64,000 bases of DNA, taken from contig JBANDB010000002.1 in assembly GCA_037576215.1 (NCBI GenBank), forward strand, positions 6,138,001-6,202,000, read 5' to 3'. This document shows, piece after piece, positions 1-13,059 of the stretch. The first letter of the stretch is position 1, and each line of letters begins with the position of its first letter. Under the pieces are notes generated by a model. It was not told where the DNA came from, did no database searches, and worked only from the letters and a program-made list of their open reading frames with translations. The DNA is from Armillaria gallica. Its lineage: Eukaryota; Basidiomycota; Agaricomycetes; Agaricales; Physalacriaceae. A program made the translations under genes and the position numbers.

Positions 1-2918
1 CTCGTGGGAGAATAATCCAGTCGAACTGATCGTGGCGCGATCATCGCCACGACGCTCTCGATCGAAATGATCACTTTCTTTTCGACCACGACCAACCGAA
101 AAGCAAGGACCTCGTTCCGACCCTTCTTCAGAAACACCTAGCCTGAAAAAGCTGTTCCCGATAGGTCCTCATTGTTAATCAACTTTGGGGGCGGCCTGAA
201 AGCGGGGTTCCCCGAGGAATTCCGAGATAATCGCTGTATAGTCGATGCAGTAGATGTTCGAGAAGGCCGTTGCGCGGGACGATCAGTGACAGGACTTTGA
301 TCCTCTTGTGAAAAAATGGTGAACATATGGTTAGCGACCTACGCTTGTATCAATTATGATGGCGTTTTTGCTTCTGCCAATCGTCATCGCAAAGGTCATC
401 CATCATTCTGGACCGGGATCGATCACTCGCCATACTCTGGCTCTATCTCTATTTATTCCCTAGAGCCCCGCTTGCTCTCGACGGGTCGAAGTCGTGGATC
501 AGGCGCAGCAGGCATGGTGACATAGGAAGCGCCATCATCGCTGCCATGTCTGAGCCTTCCTCCGCCATGTCCGGGTTCCGGATTCGTTATGAAAGACTGG
601 AGCATTAACTTTGTATTCTTTGTCTCGCGACAATGGCGGTAGTGACAAAATATGGCTCGTGACGCGTCGCCCCAGCTCTTCGGCGCACTAGAATTGTACC
701 CCAGGTTGACTTGTTTGATCGCCGTTGCTTGTTTTTTGTTTTGCTGGCGAGCTATGATTTGAGGTACACCTAATGGAGGGTCGAGAATGTATTGAAGCTA
801 CCCGCGAAAGGTTCGCTAGATCGTCAGGTACCCTCCTTCCTCTGGCCGGGCCATCGACTTCGTAAGTTCTGATTCGTCAGCGGCGCAGAGGACGGATCTT
901 GGAAGGAGGAGAGGTTCTAATACCTTATCTGACTAACTCAGTGTGCAGGCTTCGCATATGGTGATGGCGCCTTGGATGTACGATACGACCGGAGCCCTGG
1001 TCGACGAGAAATTGTGTTTAACTCCATTCTAGTGGTATGTCCGTGGACGATGGCGCTCGTGGGCTCGGTGGTGGCCCGAAGTTTGAGCGCTAAAGGGCCA
1101 AGACGAAATGGCGCTGACTGTCGTAGTAAACTATGCGATCAACGCTTTCATGGTGAGCCTCTGAAAGAATTCGCGACTAATTGTTGTTTCGACATTGACA
1201 GTCTCCAGGAACGTCGGTTGTGCAAAGCGAGTCTTGACAATAATTGGCCCAATTGTAGTGAAGAACATGAGTGCATCCTGGGCAACAGTCGTAATATTTA
1301 GGCAGATGAGTCTCAATGAGTCATTACCAAGTCATTACCCATGTGGTCTGTGGACTGAGCCACTGTTTGTTTATAACGCCGGTCGACGAAGAGGTTTATC
1401 CCATGGGAGACGAGTATGCTAGCTAATCTTCTCAGCAGTGATGGTGACCCGTCGAATATATTAGAACAGTTGCTAGGTATAAAGCCACCGATTATCATGG
1501 TGAGTTTTTAATTTTGATCGTGCTTCGACAGTCTGTTGATTTGGCAGCGAATTCATAAGGGCTATATGTACCGGCGCTGAACGTCAAATAAATTACGCAG
1601 ACGATGGGCGTCCAAGCTGTACGGCAGAAACTCTTTCACTTCGAATTCCGTAGTAGCCACTGAGTACCTGACAACCTGGTTCTTTTCGTTCACTGATTCC
1701 GCACAGACACTTTCTCGAATGATTTGACAGGCAGCGTTATCCACTTTTTTCCCCGCATGTTGTATCGCATCAAGCTGGAGCAAGTTTCTTCCTACGTTCC
1801 CCAAGAAGTCTTACTCCCAAATATTTTAGGGCCTTCAAAATGGAGTCAATGATTGAATACATACGTTCTACTCCCTGTGGAAATATTGGCGCGTCGACAA
1901 GACGTAGTAGCGGATATGAAATTATTTCCCCCATGGGCGACGCTAGTACGGCCAGATTGATGGAGTAGGACGACACGACCCTAATATCCTGCCTGTCGGC
2001 TCATCAGACTCATGCGAGATAGTAATTGCATTGCCAGTGGAAGAACTTTATGCACGAGGCTGATGACCCCACTTTTTAGCATCTCGTTACGGCCAAATTA
2101 GGGTTTCATTTTCCGCATGAAAGTGTATCTTCTCTGCCTGAAATCGCAGTGTTTTAGTAATTAATCTCGCTTGAAAGGACCCAAGCTTTTAACGTAGGTT
2201 ACCCTAGCAATCTCTTGACAGAACCGACTAGGGTGGAGCAACAACTTCGAGCCCAGGACGTCAATCTGTCCGCGGAGGCAGCGTCCATGTGGGCTTCTCT
2301 CCACAATGCATGTTAGCACCTCATGCTTCATTACCACTGCTGCGGGGTGCATCCAATCCATGTGTCCTGCCATGACTCTTCAAGAGCTGCGCTCGTATCA
2401 AGCGTCGTGTTGGTATTGCCTGATTCCTTCAGGGCTGAAACCACGTTCCTTGCCAGAACTGTCCATGTATCTTGTGCTCCATTAGAAAGGATCGTCTCAG
2501 CACCTCTTTAATATCCAAAAATAAAGCGTTTCTTATTGCGCCCACATTGAAACCTGAGAAAGAATGCTAAAGAATGCACTGCCTTTTATGGACATCCCGT
2601 TACGTAAAGAGATCATCCCGACCCGGACCAAAGAGTTTTTGTGCAGAAACATCTGAATCGAGGAAGAAGAAATTAAAAAGGTACAAAAACCGCTTCAGAT
2701 TTGTCCACACCCGCGACATCGGTACACCTCTTGACTCTCTCCTTCCTACTCCCATTATCGCATAGAAGATGCAAGAATATCTTCTGGATCTGTAGCAAAT
2801 ACTTCTCGCTACTCGCCTTTTCTCCACTTCTGAACCGGGAAATCGCAAGAGCCGAACCTGCTTCGGCTGATTGGCAGGTGAGAAAGCAGTGGACATAGGG
2901 GGAAATAGACAACCCAAA
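1..2918. other. Region without a confident gene
   Basis: Both strands are interrupted by stops and I see no recognisable domain. On the minus strand, short open segments at about 1976-1770, 1804-1562, 1498-1313 and 1316-1131 could be exons of one decayed or multi-exon gene, because the segments follow each other in order and a donor/acceptor pair can be drawn near 1570 and 1455. No family is recognised in them. The rest up to the transcription factor start is probably its 5' flank. Confidence 0.35.
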
Positions 2919-5900
2919 ATGAACGCGATCTTTGCGGTTGGCAGTTTGCACAATGGCGTCAAGAAGTCAGCCCCGGGCGACGACCCTCAAGCCGCTATGA
3001 TTGGTCCCACCACCACGTTCTACGACGGCGACGAACTCGGCCAGCACCCCCAGGACGCCCAGGCCCAGCGATACCAGCAGTGGATGCAATCCTACGACTA
3101 CGGACAACAGCATCAGCAGCACCAGCACCAGCAGCACCAGCAGCCGGTCCAACAACCACCAGCTCACCCAACGACTTACTACTCTACAGAGCCCTATCAG
3201 CCATCACACGAATACAGTAACTACTATCCGGGGTCAAGCTTCCAGCAGCACCAGCAGCAGCACTCAGCGCCGACATATACTCCACCAGCAAAGCCCCAAC
3301 AGAAGACGACGCCGAACAAGAGGAAGCGTGCACCAGCGAGGGACAGCGAATCCGATGGCAGCGACGACGACGTCGGTATCAGCGTCGGGGGCGTGAGCGG
3401 TGCGAGAGTGTCCAGATTGTGAGTTCGACGTCTTTCCGGGGATGTGGTGGCTGATAGCGTAGACCCGGGGCATGCACCCACTGCAAGAAACTCAAGATGA
3501 AGTGCGACTTCCCGCCCGGTGAAAATACATGTAAGCGCTGCAAGACTGGCGGTCATGTCTGCATCGTCGAGGGCCGGAAACCGAGGACGGCGCCCAAGTA
3601 AGTCGCATATGTACTGTTTTCCTAGAAAAACTCTCATATATGCGCCTCAGTAAACGAGAATATCTTCTGGCACAGATTCGGCAGAAAGATGCCATCATTG
3701 AGAGTCTCCTCAAGCAGCTGCACAACCCGTACCTTGCGACACCTCTCTCTATAGCCTCGTATCGTATGGCGACTTCACCCTCCGACGCCAGCAACCGCAA
3801 CGTCCTCGCCTGGCTCGACCGTCTTCAATCCAGTGTACAGAATGCTGCTGGAGGCACGAGCTCGTTCAATGATGTCCGCGGGGGTGATGAAGAATCGGAC
3901 GACGACGAAGGAGGAGGTCGAATGACGCATGCCCAGCGATATGGTTTGGTTCCTCATGACGAGGAGGAGGAGGAGCAGGAAGAGACGCAGACGGCACTTC
4001 CCGACTCACATGTTCCTCTCGGGCTCATTGCGAATTTGAGTTTGACATCGCATCAGGGAACTAAGAAGGGCAAAGGAAAGAAGGGTGACGACGCGGACGA
4101 CGACAATGTTGGTGTGGCGAATGAGACCTATTTCATGCCTGGTACCTTTTACCATTGTGATATTTCTGGGCCCGCTTACACTAGCTCTAGGTCCTGCAAC
4201 TAATCTGGACATTCGCGCCACGTTGATAGAGGAACACAGTCCTCCAGAGATACTGGTGCACGGCCTTGTGGCGCCGGAAGATGTCGAGCGTTTGTTTGAA
4301 ATGTGAGAACCCATCAATAATTTTCGTGTTTTTTGACCCTGACGTTCCATCTGAAGTTTCTACAAACATGTCAATGTGAGAGGAAACAAAGCTTTTAAGT
4401 AATAACCTTTGCTGATAGTATCTTAGCCATTCATATCCCTCCTTGACCCTGCCCTACATACTCCACAATCGACATTCGCAAGATGTCCTTTCCTCTTCAC
4501 GGTTATATGCGCCATTTCCTCCAGGTATCATCCTCCAAAGTCCAGTATTTATCCGATAGCGATGCATTTTGCCAAACATTCAGCGGCAAACGCCCTCATT
4601 GACGGATGGAAGAGCGTCGAGCTGTGCCAGGCGTACATCCTCATGAGTATCTACGCCGTGCCTGCCAGACGATGGGAGGAAGATCGGAGTTGGTTGTATA
4701 CGGGTTTAGCCATCCGGTATGTCTATCAATCAATTTGATTTCCTTCTCTCATTATCTCAACAGTATCGCCACTGATCTGAACCTGCATCAATTGCCAACG
4801 ACAAAACCCACAAATGAAAAGCAGGAACGCGAGATCCTCAATCGGATTCGTGTATGGCAAATCTGCTTCAACCTCGACCGCTCGACAGCGACTCAGTTCG
4901 GAAAACCTTCAACCATCAAGGAGGATTCGATCATTCGTCACTCGGCGGACTGGTATAAAAAGTCCCCCTACAACGTCGACTACGATGTCCATATGTGCGG
5001 ATATACTGCACTGTTGCGCATTGTGGCGAGGTTCCATGATGAGGTTTTCGCGGAGGGTAGCGGGCTGAGCAGTCTGAAGAGGGTGGATTTCCGCGACGTA
5101 ACAATAAGGTACGACCGGGAGTTGGAGGCGTTTAAGGAAGAATGGGAGGGGCGATTCAGCGCCGTCGGTGGTGATCGCGGCGCCGAGTTCAGGTGCAAGT
5201 TATTGCCGTTGTAAGCTTAGCCTCGTTTCTTCAAGCTAGAAGTCTCTCTGATGTTTCTCTGCGCAGTTTAGTAGGCTATTCGCGGCTAGTGATGTTCTCG
5301 TTTGGATTCCAGCAAGCATTCCATAGAGGTATACAAGCTGGCGATGATCTGTTCTTCAACAAGGTTCGTGCTGTTGGTGTCTTTCAAACCTATTTCTCAC
5401 AGGTAACGCCGTAGTGTCTTTCATCCGCCAAGACGGTGATCCGATGCATGAATGAAGAACTAGCGCCAAGTGGGTTCATGCGGTATGCGCCGGATGGTCA
5501 CTTCATCTTCGCGGCCTTTGCATCTGCTTTTTTACTCAAGGTACCTGTCATAGTTAGTCTTCTTCCTTTTGCGGTACTGATAAGAGAACAGCTGCTTCGA
5601 CCCGAATTTTCCGCTCTTCTCAGCAAACCTGACGAAGAAGAAATCTTCGATCTCATTGGAACCCTCATTCAAAAACTCAGCTCATCCAGCATTGCCATCG
5701 ACGACCGGCATACACCCAAGTTGTACGCTAGGTTTTTGGCCACGTTACTGGGCAAATACCGACGCGATGGCCAGGGAGCGACTGTCGGGCGCTTGCAGAC
5801 TATTCCTCCGAGCAGCATGGGCGGACCTGGTAACGGAGGAGGCGGGATGGGCGGAGGCGGCGGTGAATACCAGCAGTTCTCGGTAGCCCAAGAACAAACT

Positions 5901-6348
5901 GGATACCATGCTGCAGGTTATCAGCCCACCCAACCGCAGCAACCGCAGACCCCGATCTATAGGCCGGAGGCGACGTACGCAGCTGGCGCTGGGCCGATTC
6001 AGTTTGGGAATGATCTTGAATATTATAGTTTCGAATACGGGAATGGGAATGTCAACGGCAACGGGGTTGTTGGAAGCCCTGGCGGCGCGGACGTCGAGAT
6101 GCTCGCGTCGATCCAGGCGCTCAAGAATCCTGAATGGTGGCAGGAAATGTTAATGCCTGGGTACGTTTCATGTCTGTTTGTCAGATCTGACATTGACAAT
6201 TCTTCGTAGTTTCACTTGGCCTCAGGCAAATTCTCCTGGAAGTGGAGAATCTACGAGTTCGACTCCACCGGCGACATATAGTCATGTTCACCGCCAGAAT
6301 ACGTATGGGGCGTACCAACCGCAGCAGGTGATGGTGCCCATGCACTGA
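2919..6348 (+). CDS. Zn(II)2Cys6 binuclear-cluster transcription factor (fungal-specific TF domain)
   Basis: This is a nuclear DNA-binding regulator. I resolve 11 exons that stay in frame and give about 968 residues: 2919-3418, 3463-3597, 3651-4141, 4191-4302, 4357-4375, 4427-4716, 4764-5192, 5267-5363, 5415-5540, 5592-6160 and 6210-6348. The N-terminus is rich in Gln/His/Pro (QHQQHQHQQ-type runs), followed by a basic KRKR patch. The zinc cluster, CTHC then KKLKMKC then KRC and a final C (C-x2-C-x6-C-x8-C-x2-C-x6-C), is split by the first two introns. A KREYLLAQIRQKDAIIESLL linker/coiled coil follows. The middle homology region contains IATDLNLHQ and the C-terminus is Gly/Gln-rich. Exon 5 is a 19-nt micro-exon. 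The start at 2919 is the first ATG after a stop-rich stretch in the exon frame; 2871 and 2997 are alternatives. Targets cannot be read from sequence. Many decayed fragments of this gene lie elsewhere in the window. Confidence 0.88.
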
Positions 6349-7334
6349 CGGTGAATAGTTTGGTAATAAAACGAGTTGCTTGCGTAGATTTACATTCTAG
6401 TGTATTATGAGTGTGCTTTCTTGCTTCATTGTATGATATGCTCCGTACATCGTTGTTGTAATCTGATCTGTAATTAAAATGTTTTGCTTTACAAGACTCG
6501 ACACGACGAAGCAGAAAACTCACACCGACTCGTGGCCGTCATAGATTTGTGGTCTGCTGGGAATTATCGGACTCGGCAAGTGAAATTTACTTGCATCTCA
6601 ATCTCCGTTGAGACGCTGCTACTATCAGTGCATTTCATTCTGTTATAAAGAAATATTAGGAGCGGATAGAATTGTTAAGTTATATAAGTATACAGTCGTA
6701 TAAAGTATTATTTTAGAGAAAGGATGCCTCCAACGACCCGATGAACAACAGCGTCAACGACCAATCCAGCGAGTATGAGGGCGTGTGCAAGATGATTTGC
6801 ATCACTGCCTCCGATATCCGTCACAATGAGCAATGTCAGAAGAGCAAATGATGAAAGCGCCGTGGATCCGTAGTAAGCAAGTCCGTGCTCGTCGTATAAC
6901 TTGGGGTGGGCGATTTTGCGGTGATGGCCAGATGCGGACTTTCACCCAATCTCGAGGAGGATGCAAAAGTCTCTTATCGTACAATATGTGGAATCGTTGA
7001 GCGTAGAGGATAGGGGCAACTGTGGATGGCGGCGCGCCGGCAGTGTCGACGTAAGCAACCAAGCGGCAGGCACTGTCTGAAAATAAAGCGTGGGATTTAA
7101 CTAGGTTTGATAGAAGGCAATCGATGGATGGTAGCTCGGTCATCGATGTGCAAGCAATAAGCGCATAGACACTTCGGCGTGAGTACTATTTATAGCACAT
7201 GAACATGCCATCCGACTCGGCGAAAACCGAAGCACCCTCTTCTGGTACGGCGCTTAAATGAGCGCTTATATCTCTACAGCTCCTCGAGTCCCTTCAGTGG
7301 ACGATACTTTTCGAAATCTGCCTAAGAACTGTCA
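6349..7334. other. Intergenic region between the transcription factor and caspase copy A
   Basis: No gene is visible. The first 200 bases look like the transcription factor 3' untranslated region; a related stretch recurs at about 38.15-38.33 kb. A TATTTATA element at 7189-7196 lies about 140 bases before the proposed start of the next gene and could be its TATA box. Confidence 0.4.
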
Positions 7335-9753
7335 ATGTCGTCGCAAAACAAGAGGAAAATCGGAGGTGTAGATGATGAGTATACCGATATTACGAATACC
7401 CCCAAGCGGGCGAAGACCGCAAAGAGTGGACCCTCGAAGCATCGAGCCGAGGCTTTCGAAGAGGAGATAGAGGAAGAAAGAAATGCAAGGTCGGCTAAAG
7501 ACAGGGCAGCGCGAAGAAATCGTACTGACGCTATACTTCACAGTCCTCCTCAGTCGATTGCTGTTGAACGGTTGTTGTCTATTGTCAGGTCCTGGGGTAT
7601 GGCACTGATCAAGCCATGGTTAGGACCGCCCCACCCCTGTTCGCACTCGTTATCGGCATCGACAAGTACTTTTCGGACAGAATCAGAGATCTGAGCGGTG
7701 CTGTCGCCGATGCTGACGCCATCAGCATATTTTTACAAGAGACTCTCGGTGTTCCACAGGGTCAAATCAAGAATCTGCGAAACGAGGAAGCCACGAGGTT
7801 ATCTATCGAGGCGGCGATTAAAGAGCTTGGGAACAATCCGGCAATCAAGAAGGATGACCCAATTCTCATCTTTTACGCAGGGCATGGAGCTGAGGCGAAG
7901 GCACCGTCGGGATGGCCCAGCGCCAACGGGAAGATACAAATGCTGATTCCACACGACTTTACCACGAGCGGGTCGGACGATTCCAAGCGAGGTCAAGGTG
8001 TGCTAGATATGAGGCTCTCTCATCTTCTCGCAGATCTTGCAGCGAAAAAGTCAGACAACATCGTAAGGTTCCGCTTGATTCTATCACGCATAGTATCTGA
8101 TCGGGTGTACCGACAGACCGTCATTCTCGATTGTTGTCACTCTGGCTCGGGCACTCGGACGGACGACGATGATCCTACTTTTGCTGTCCGTGGGATCGAT
8201 CTCCCAGAGGCTTATACAGTCGCTCAAGATCTCTTGCATGACATTGCAGATGCTCGGGCGAGTGTCGTCGCAACGGGATTCGAGAAGACAGGTTTGTTAT
8301 CACATGTGCTCCTCTCAGCATGTCAAGCGGAGCAGACAGCCAAGGAGAAACATGGACGTGGTGTCTTTACTGCAGCGTTGTTGGGCTTGCTACGGGAGAT
8401 GGGCGTCGACAAGCTTACTTACAGGGATGCGATAGCCAATCTACCTGATCTGCATGCGTAAGCTCGATTTTTGTGTCAGGGTCTGCTTATACTGATCTGT
8501 CCGTTATAGACAAGACCCGCAGTGTGAGGGTGTACACCAATCTCGATACCTGTTCAAATCCAAAGTAGTCAACCCACACAGCGAATTGTACCCCATCCGC
8601 GCACCCTCAGACACGCCTGGCCAGTACGTTTTGGAAGCCGGTGAGGCCCATGGAATCACAAAGAACGTCGAGTTCGCTGTCTTTGCTGATAGAGATATGA
8701 AATGTTCTCTGGGAGCCGTCGTTGTTTCAAATATAGCCGCTTTCACCTCCTCATGTAGATTTCTTTCCGCGGAGGGCAATGAAGCGCCATTCCGCCTTGC
8801 TGATCCCGGATATGCCTTACAGACTCGAGCCGGTGAGGACCACGATGTCTGCCTTTTCGTCGAGCCGGATGAAAGGTTACTCGGCATCTTCAACCGGATA
8901 GTGAACGAGACGCAAGCAGGAAGGAGGAGGTTCCATTTGGTGAAGAACCACGATGATGAACCAGATCTAGTCGTTGCCGCGGATGGCGATGTGATCCATT
9001 TCGAGATCATGGATAAGCTCTGCCGGAAAAATGGGTTGACACGCATGCTATTTGAAGTCAAAATCGATGATGCGGACGCTATCCAACGCATTCTTCAAAG
9101 TTCTGCTGACTTTTACCGGTACCTTCACCGGTCTAACAAACGGAGCCCCCTCGCCGGAAAGGTCACACTCGAGTGCATGAAACTTAAAGAGACTGGGGAG
9201 TACACAAATGACTTACGAGAGGTTTTGAAACCCGACTCCAATGGTGAAAATCTGAACGTCGGAGGTGTGATTATGGTTGATGTCGATGAGGACGCGATCT
9301 ATGGATTCAAGATTACCAATACGACGTCCGTACCTCTTTATGTTTCGATGTTCTATTTCGATGTCAGCGATTTGAGCATCAGTACGCCATCTTCTTGATC
9401 TTCACCTCACGCTCTAATGACTAAGGACCTTTACAGGCTCGTACTACCAACCGGGAAATGCGAAGAAAGACGCGGGCGTTTCTCTTCCTCCTGGAGACTC
9501 GTTGACCATCGGGTACGGCGCGAGCGGGACGGTTCCGTACATGTACACACTCAGGGAGGGACAGCATGTTGATGTCGGCTTCTTGAAGCTTTTCTTCTCG
9601 ACGGAGTATATGGACTTGTCGGGTGTTGTCCAAAAAACTCCTTTTGATGACGTCCGCCAGAGCGGGGGACTTCCGGTGAGGAAGAGCCTGTACCTATGGC
9701 ATACAATGTGCGTTGCTGTTGTTCAGACAAAGAGGAGGGGTGCGGCCTCGTGA
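7335..9753 (+). CDS. Caspase-like peptidase C14 protein, copy A (complete, with N-terminal extension)
   Basis: This is a predicted metacaspase-type cysteine peptidase. Exons 7335-7570, 7624-8062, 8117-8457, 8510-9381 and 9437-9753 stay in frame and give 734 residues. Residues 1-79 form a charged N-terminal extension with a PKRAKTAK basic patch, possibly a nuclear signal. The caspase core starts at LFALVIGIDKY. Catalytic His is in YAGHGAEA and catalytic Cys in LDCCHSGSGTR. A roughly 290-residue middle region follows (YVLEAGEAHGITKN, then HFEIMDKLCR). The last exon gives a 105-residue module (SYYQPGNAKK, LTIGYGASG, VDVGFLKLFFSTEY). The ATG at 7616 lies inside the 53-nt first intron, 8 bases from its acceptor, so I prefer 7335; the weak GTTGTT donor is the main doubt. 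The second intron is 54 nt and stop-free, so an unspliced reading would add 18 false residues. The gene is convergent with copy B. Confidence 0.85.
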
Positions 9754-10625
9754 TGCGGGGATGTTGGTAGAATTTCCGTTTCTTTGCCATAGACGCCTTG
9801 ACATTGTTCCCTTCAATAGTCTTATGAGTAAGTTCGTAACCTTCTATCATTATGAACTTGATTTCAAGCATGAACACATCTCTCGGTTCCTTCGATGTCG
9901 GAATTCACAGCGTCAACGACGTCTGGTCACAGTGGATTTTTATCCTTTCGTTCCAGGAGAGAAACAAACAAAGTCGTGCCGACCTCTACGAGGAATCTCA
10001 ACATATACTTCCTGGTATATGATGCAACTGTGGAGAAAATAGCACGCCGCAAGCCTTTGGTACCACAGCGAAGATGTGGTAAAAAATAAATCATGTTACT
10101 TCGTAGGGACGAGAGTAGTGAAATGATTTCACGTCCATGGTTCCTATGAAATTGCCTTCAAGTCAGAATTGAAGCGCTGTAGCCAATGAAATAATACGGG
10201 AGGTGGCGGTGGCGAGAGTTGAAAAGTAGTTAACTTGTCGGTCGCTGTCCGAGTGATCCTGCCTAAATCTATTATCTGCCACCAGTTTAAATTCCCCTAA
10301 GATAACTTCAGCTTACCTCCAAAGTATCACATACTTAGGCATTCAAGCAAGCATCATGATACGAGACTTCCATGACCTTCGTGGCCAGATATCACTGTTA
10401 ATCGTGAACACTCTAGATTTCGTACTAAGCACCTAGCTCAAAAAACATGGTAGTCATTGGCCGTGAAGGGCTGAAAGTAAGCTCATTGCAAGCTACGTAC
10501 GAAACTAAGAACGGGAACTGCCTTGCTTATTATAACATGATTACAAGTTGCATATCAGAGTGAAAAGGGAACGATACTAAACACTACGGTTGATCGTCAC
10601 CCTTGTTCTAGCTGCCATTCTTCCA
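9754..10625. other. Intergenic space between convergent caspase copies A and B
   Basis: No gene is visible. The stretch 9940-10250 is closely related to 33850-34130, including a shared segment ending in CACAGCGAAGA-like sequence and the CAAGTCA(G/A)AATTGAAGCGCTGT block. The 3' flank of copy A has therefore been duplicated along with other pieces. Confidence 0.5.
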
Positions 10626-12934
10626 CTATTTCTTTGTCTGTACAAGTGTATACCGCATCGTGTCCCATAGGTCGAGCTTCTTCGATGGGGATGTAGCGGT
10701 CATACGAAATAATGAGAAAGGGGACTGCTGGGCGATGTCCAACATGTCTATACTCTCCGCCGAGATAAAGAGCTTCAAGAAGCCGACATCAACACTTTGT
10801 CCCTCTCTAAGGAAGTATCTGAGCGGAGGTTGCCCACTCTCACCGTGTCCGAGGATCAACGATTGTTTAGGAGGAAGAGGAGCATCCGGGTTTCTTTTGG
10901 CACTTCCCGGTGTATAATACTCCACTGAAAACCTTGTCAGTTGAGCAGGTAGAGACAATCAGCAAGACGACGTACCAATGCTCAAACCACTAACATCGAA
11001 ATAGAACATTTGAACATAAAGAGGAACCAACGTCGTATTGGTGAGCTTGAATCCATAGTTTTCACTGACATCAACCATAATCACACCCCCAGAGTTCAGA
11101 CTATCGCCATTAGGGTCAGGTTTCCACACCTCCTTCAATTCATCCGTAAGCTCCCCCGTGGTTTGAAGCTTCATACACTCGAGTATGACTTTCCCAGCGA
11201 GGCGACTTCCTTTAAGGCTCGAACGGTGAAGATGCCAGTAAAAATGCGCGGAACTCTGGAGGATATGGGGGATAGTGTCCGAATGGTCGAATTTGACTTC
11301 GAACGGCATGCGTGTTAGCCCATACCGTCGACAGTCCTTTTCCATGATCTCGAAATGGAAAGCGTCATGATCAGCGGTAACGACCAGATCCGGCTCTTTC
11401 GATCTCTTCACCAAACGGAATACGCCCTTTCCTTTGTTTTCCATCCCCTCGACCGCCTTATCCCAGATGCCGCGTGACCTACTGTCCAACTTGAGGAGAA
11501 GGTTAACAATCTGTCCCTCGCCGCCTCCAGTCTGCAAAGCATATCCGAGGGAGAATGGCATGCCGGGCCCTGAGAAATTGCACGTGGCGGTGGAAGTGGT
11601 GGTGCTTGAAACAATGACAGTTCCAAGCTTAGATAATATGGTTCTTTCAGTGTAGATATCGAACTGGGTGTCCTTTGTGATCCCATGGACCTCGCCAGCG
11701 TCCAAAACGTACTGGCCCAGCGTGTCCGAGTCAGAGGATGCGCGGATGCGGTATAATTTGCTGGTTTCGTTGGGATTGAAAAGGTATCGAGATGTGTGGG
11801 AACCTTTACACTGCGGTTTTTGTCTACGAAGATCAGATCAGTGTGAGCAGGCTACTAGTAGGACATGAAAGTGCACTTACTCGGGAAGGTCAGACAGTTC
11901 CTTTACTACGTCTGTGTAAGTAAGCTCGTCGATGCCCCTTTCCTGTAGCAAGCTCAGCAACGCTGAAGTAAAGACTCCACGTCCATATTTCTCCACGGCT
12001 TTCTCCTCTGCTCCACATGCTGAAAGGAGCACATGTGAAGACTGACCTTCCGTCTCGAATCCCTTTGTGACGGCACTCGCCCTCGCATCTGGCTCGATGT
12101 CATCCAAGAGATCTTGAGCGACAGTATAGGTCGCTGGGAGATCGATCCCGCGAACAGCGAAAGTAGGATCATCGTCGGCCCCTCGCGTGCCCGAGCCTGA
12201 GTGACAACAATCGAGAATGACGGTCTGTCGGTGCGCCTGATCAGATATGATACGTGATAGATACAAGGGGAACTTTACAATGTTATCTGACTTTTTCGCT
12301 GCGAGGTCTGCGAGAAGATGAGAGAGCTTCATATCTAGTACACCTTGACCTCGTTCGGAGTCGTCCGACCCGCTCGTGGTAAAGTCGTGTGGAATCAGCA
12401 TTTGTATCTTCCCGTTGGCGCTGGCCCACCCGGACGGCGCGTTCGCTTCAGCTCCATGCCCTGCGTAGTATATGAGAATTGGGTCATCCTTCTTGATCGC
12501 CGGATTGTTCCCAAGATCTTTAATCGCCGCCTCGATAGTTAACCTCATGGCTTCCTCATTGCGAAGATTCTGGATTTGGTGCTCTGGAACACGGAGATTC
12601 TTTTTTAAATATTCGTCGACGGCATTGGCATCGGCCTCAGCACTGTTCAGGTTTTTGATCCCGTTCGAATGGTACTCGTCGATGCCGATAACTAACGCAA
12701 ATAGGTCTGAGATCTGAGAACTGACAATGGTTTAATCAGCGTGCATATCCTGGGACGCGAAAATAGCGACCAACGGTTCATGAGCAGCAGAAGGCCCAGT
12801 AAAATTCCTATCGTTAATGGAATAGGAAGAAATCACAGTGTTCGGTTGTAATATTGACCTGAAATAATTGAAGTTATTAACTTGGAGAGTACATGTGAGA
12901 CAGCTTACGTGGCCGAAAGATTGTGAAGAAACAT
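10626..12934 (-). CDS. Caspase-like peptidase C14 protein, copy B
   Basis: The architecture matches copy A. The caspase core has LFALVIGIDEY, catalytic His in YYAGHGAEAN and catalytic Cys in LDCCHSGSGTR. The middle region contains YVLDAGEVHGITKD. The C-terminal module is more diverged (LILGHGESG, VDVGFLKLFISAES). The ATG used by paralogs just before the core is absent here (ACC), and a stop sits directly upstream, so an unspliced start would fall at 12548 and delete the first beta strand. An in-frame alternative exists: exons 12934-12909 and 12858-12775, then an intron 12774-12721 with an ACGCTGATT branch-like motif and CAG acceptor, entering the core in phase. Their 110 nt equal the first coding exon of copies D and H. 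The later introns follow the family pattern: after DNI, after the LPE motif, and before VEYYTPG. I think the gene is intact, but the 5' model is inferred. Confidence 0.75.
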
Positions 12935-13006
12935 GTGGATAAAATATAGAGACACAAGAGCGATGCTGAAGAATTGGACTAAGCGTCACGATCTGGACGA
13001 TAGGAC

Positions 13007-13026
13007 AAAAAGCGCGACACTTTATA
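13007..13026 (-). promoter_or_regulatory. TATA-type core promoter element of copy B
   Basis: On the minus strand this reads GATATAAAGTGTCGCGC, the element shared with copies D, E, G and H. It lies about 80 bases upstream of the proposed first exon of copy B. Confidence 0.5.
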
Positions 13027-13059
13027 TCTGCAGCAAATTCTTTTTTTTGAATAGCGACA

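Noticed and set aside
7616..7618. ATG at 7616 as the start of copy A
   Set aside because: It lies within an intron that is conserved in length and phase among A, D and H, with an open upstream exon. It is kept only as a possible alternative start.
8063..8116. Coding extension across the DNI/TVILDCC junction (18 extra residues)
   Set aside because: Although open in copies A, B, E and G, the homologous stretch has a stop in H and a length change in D, with conserved splice sites. It is an intron.
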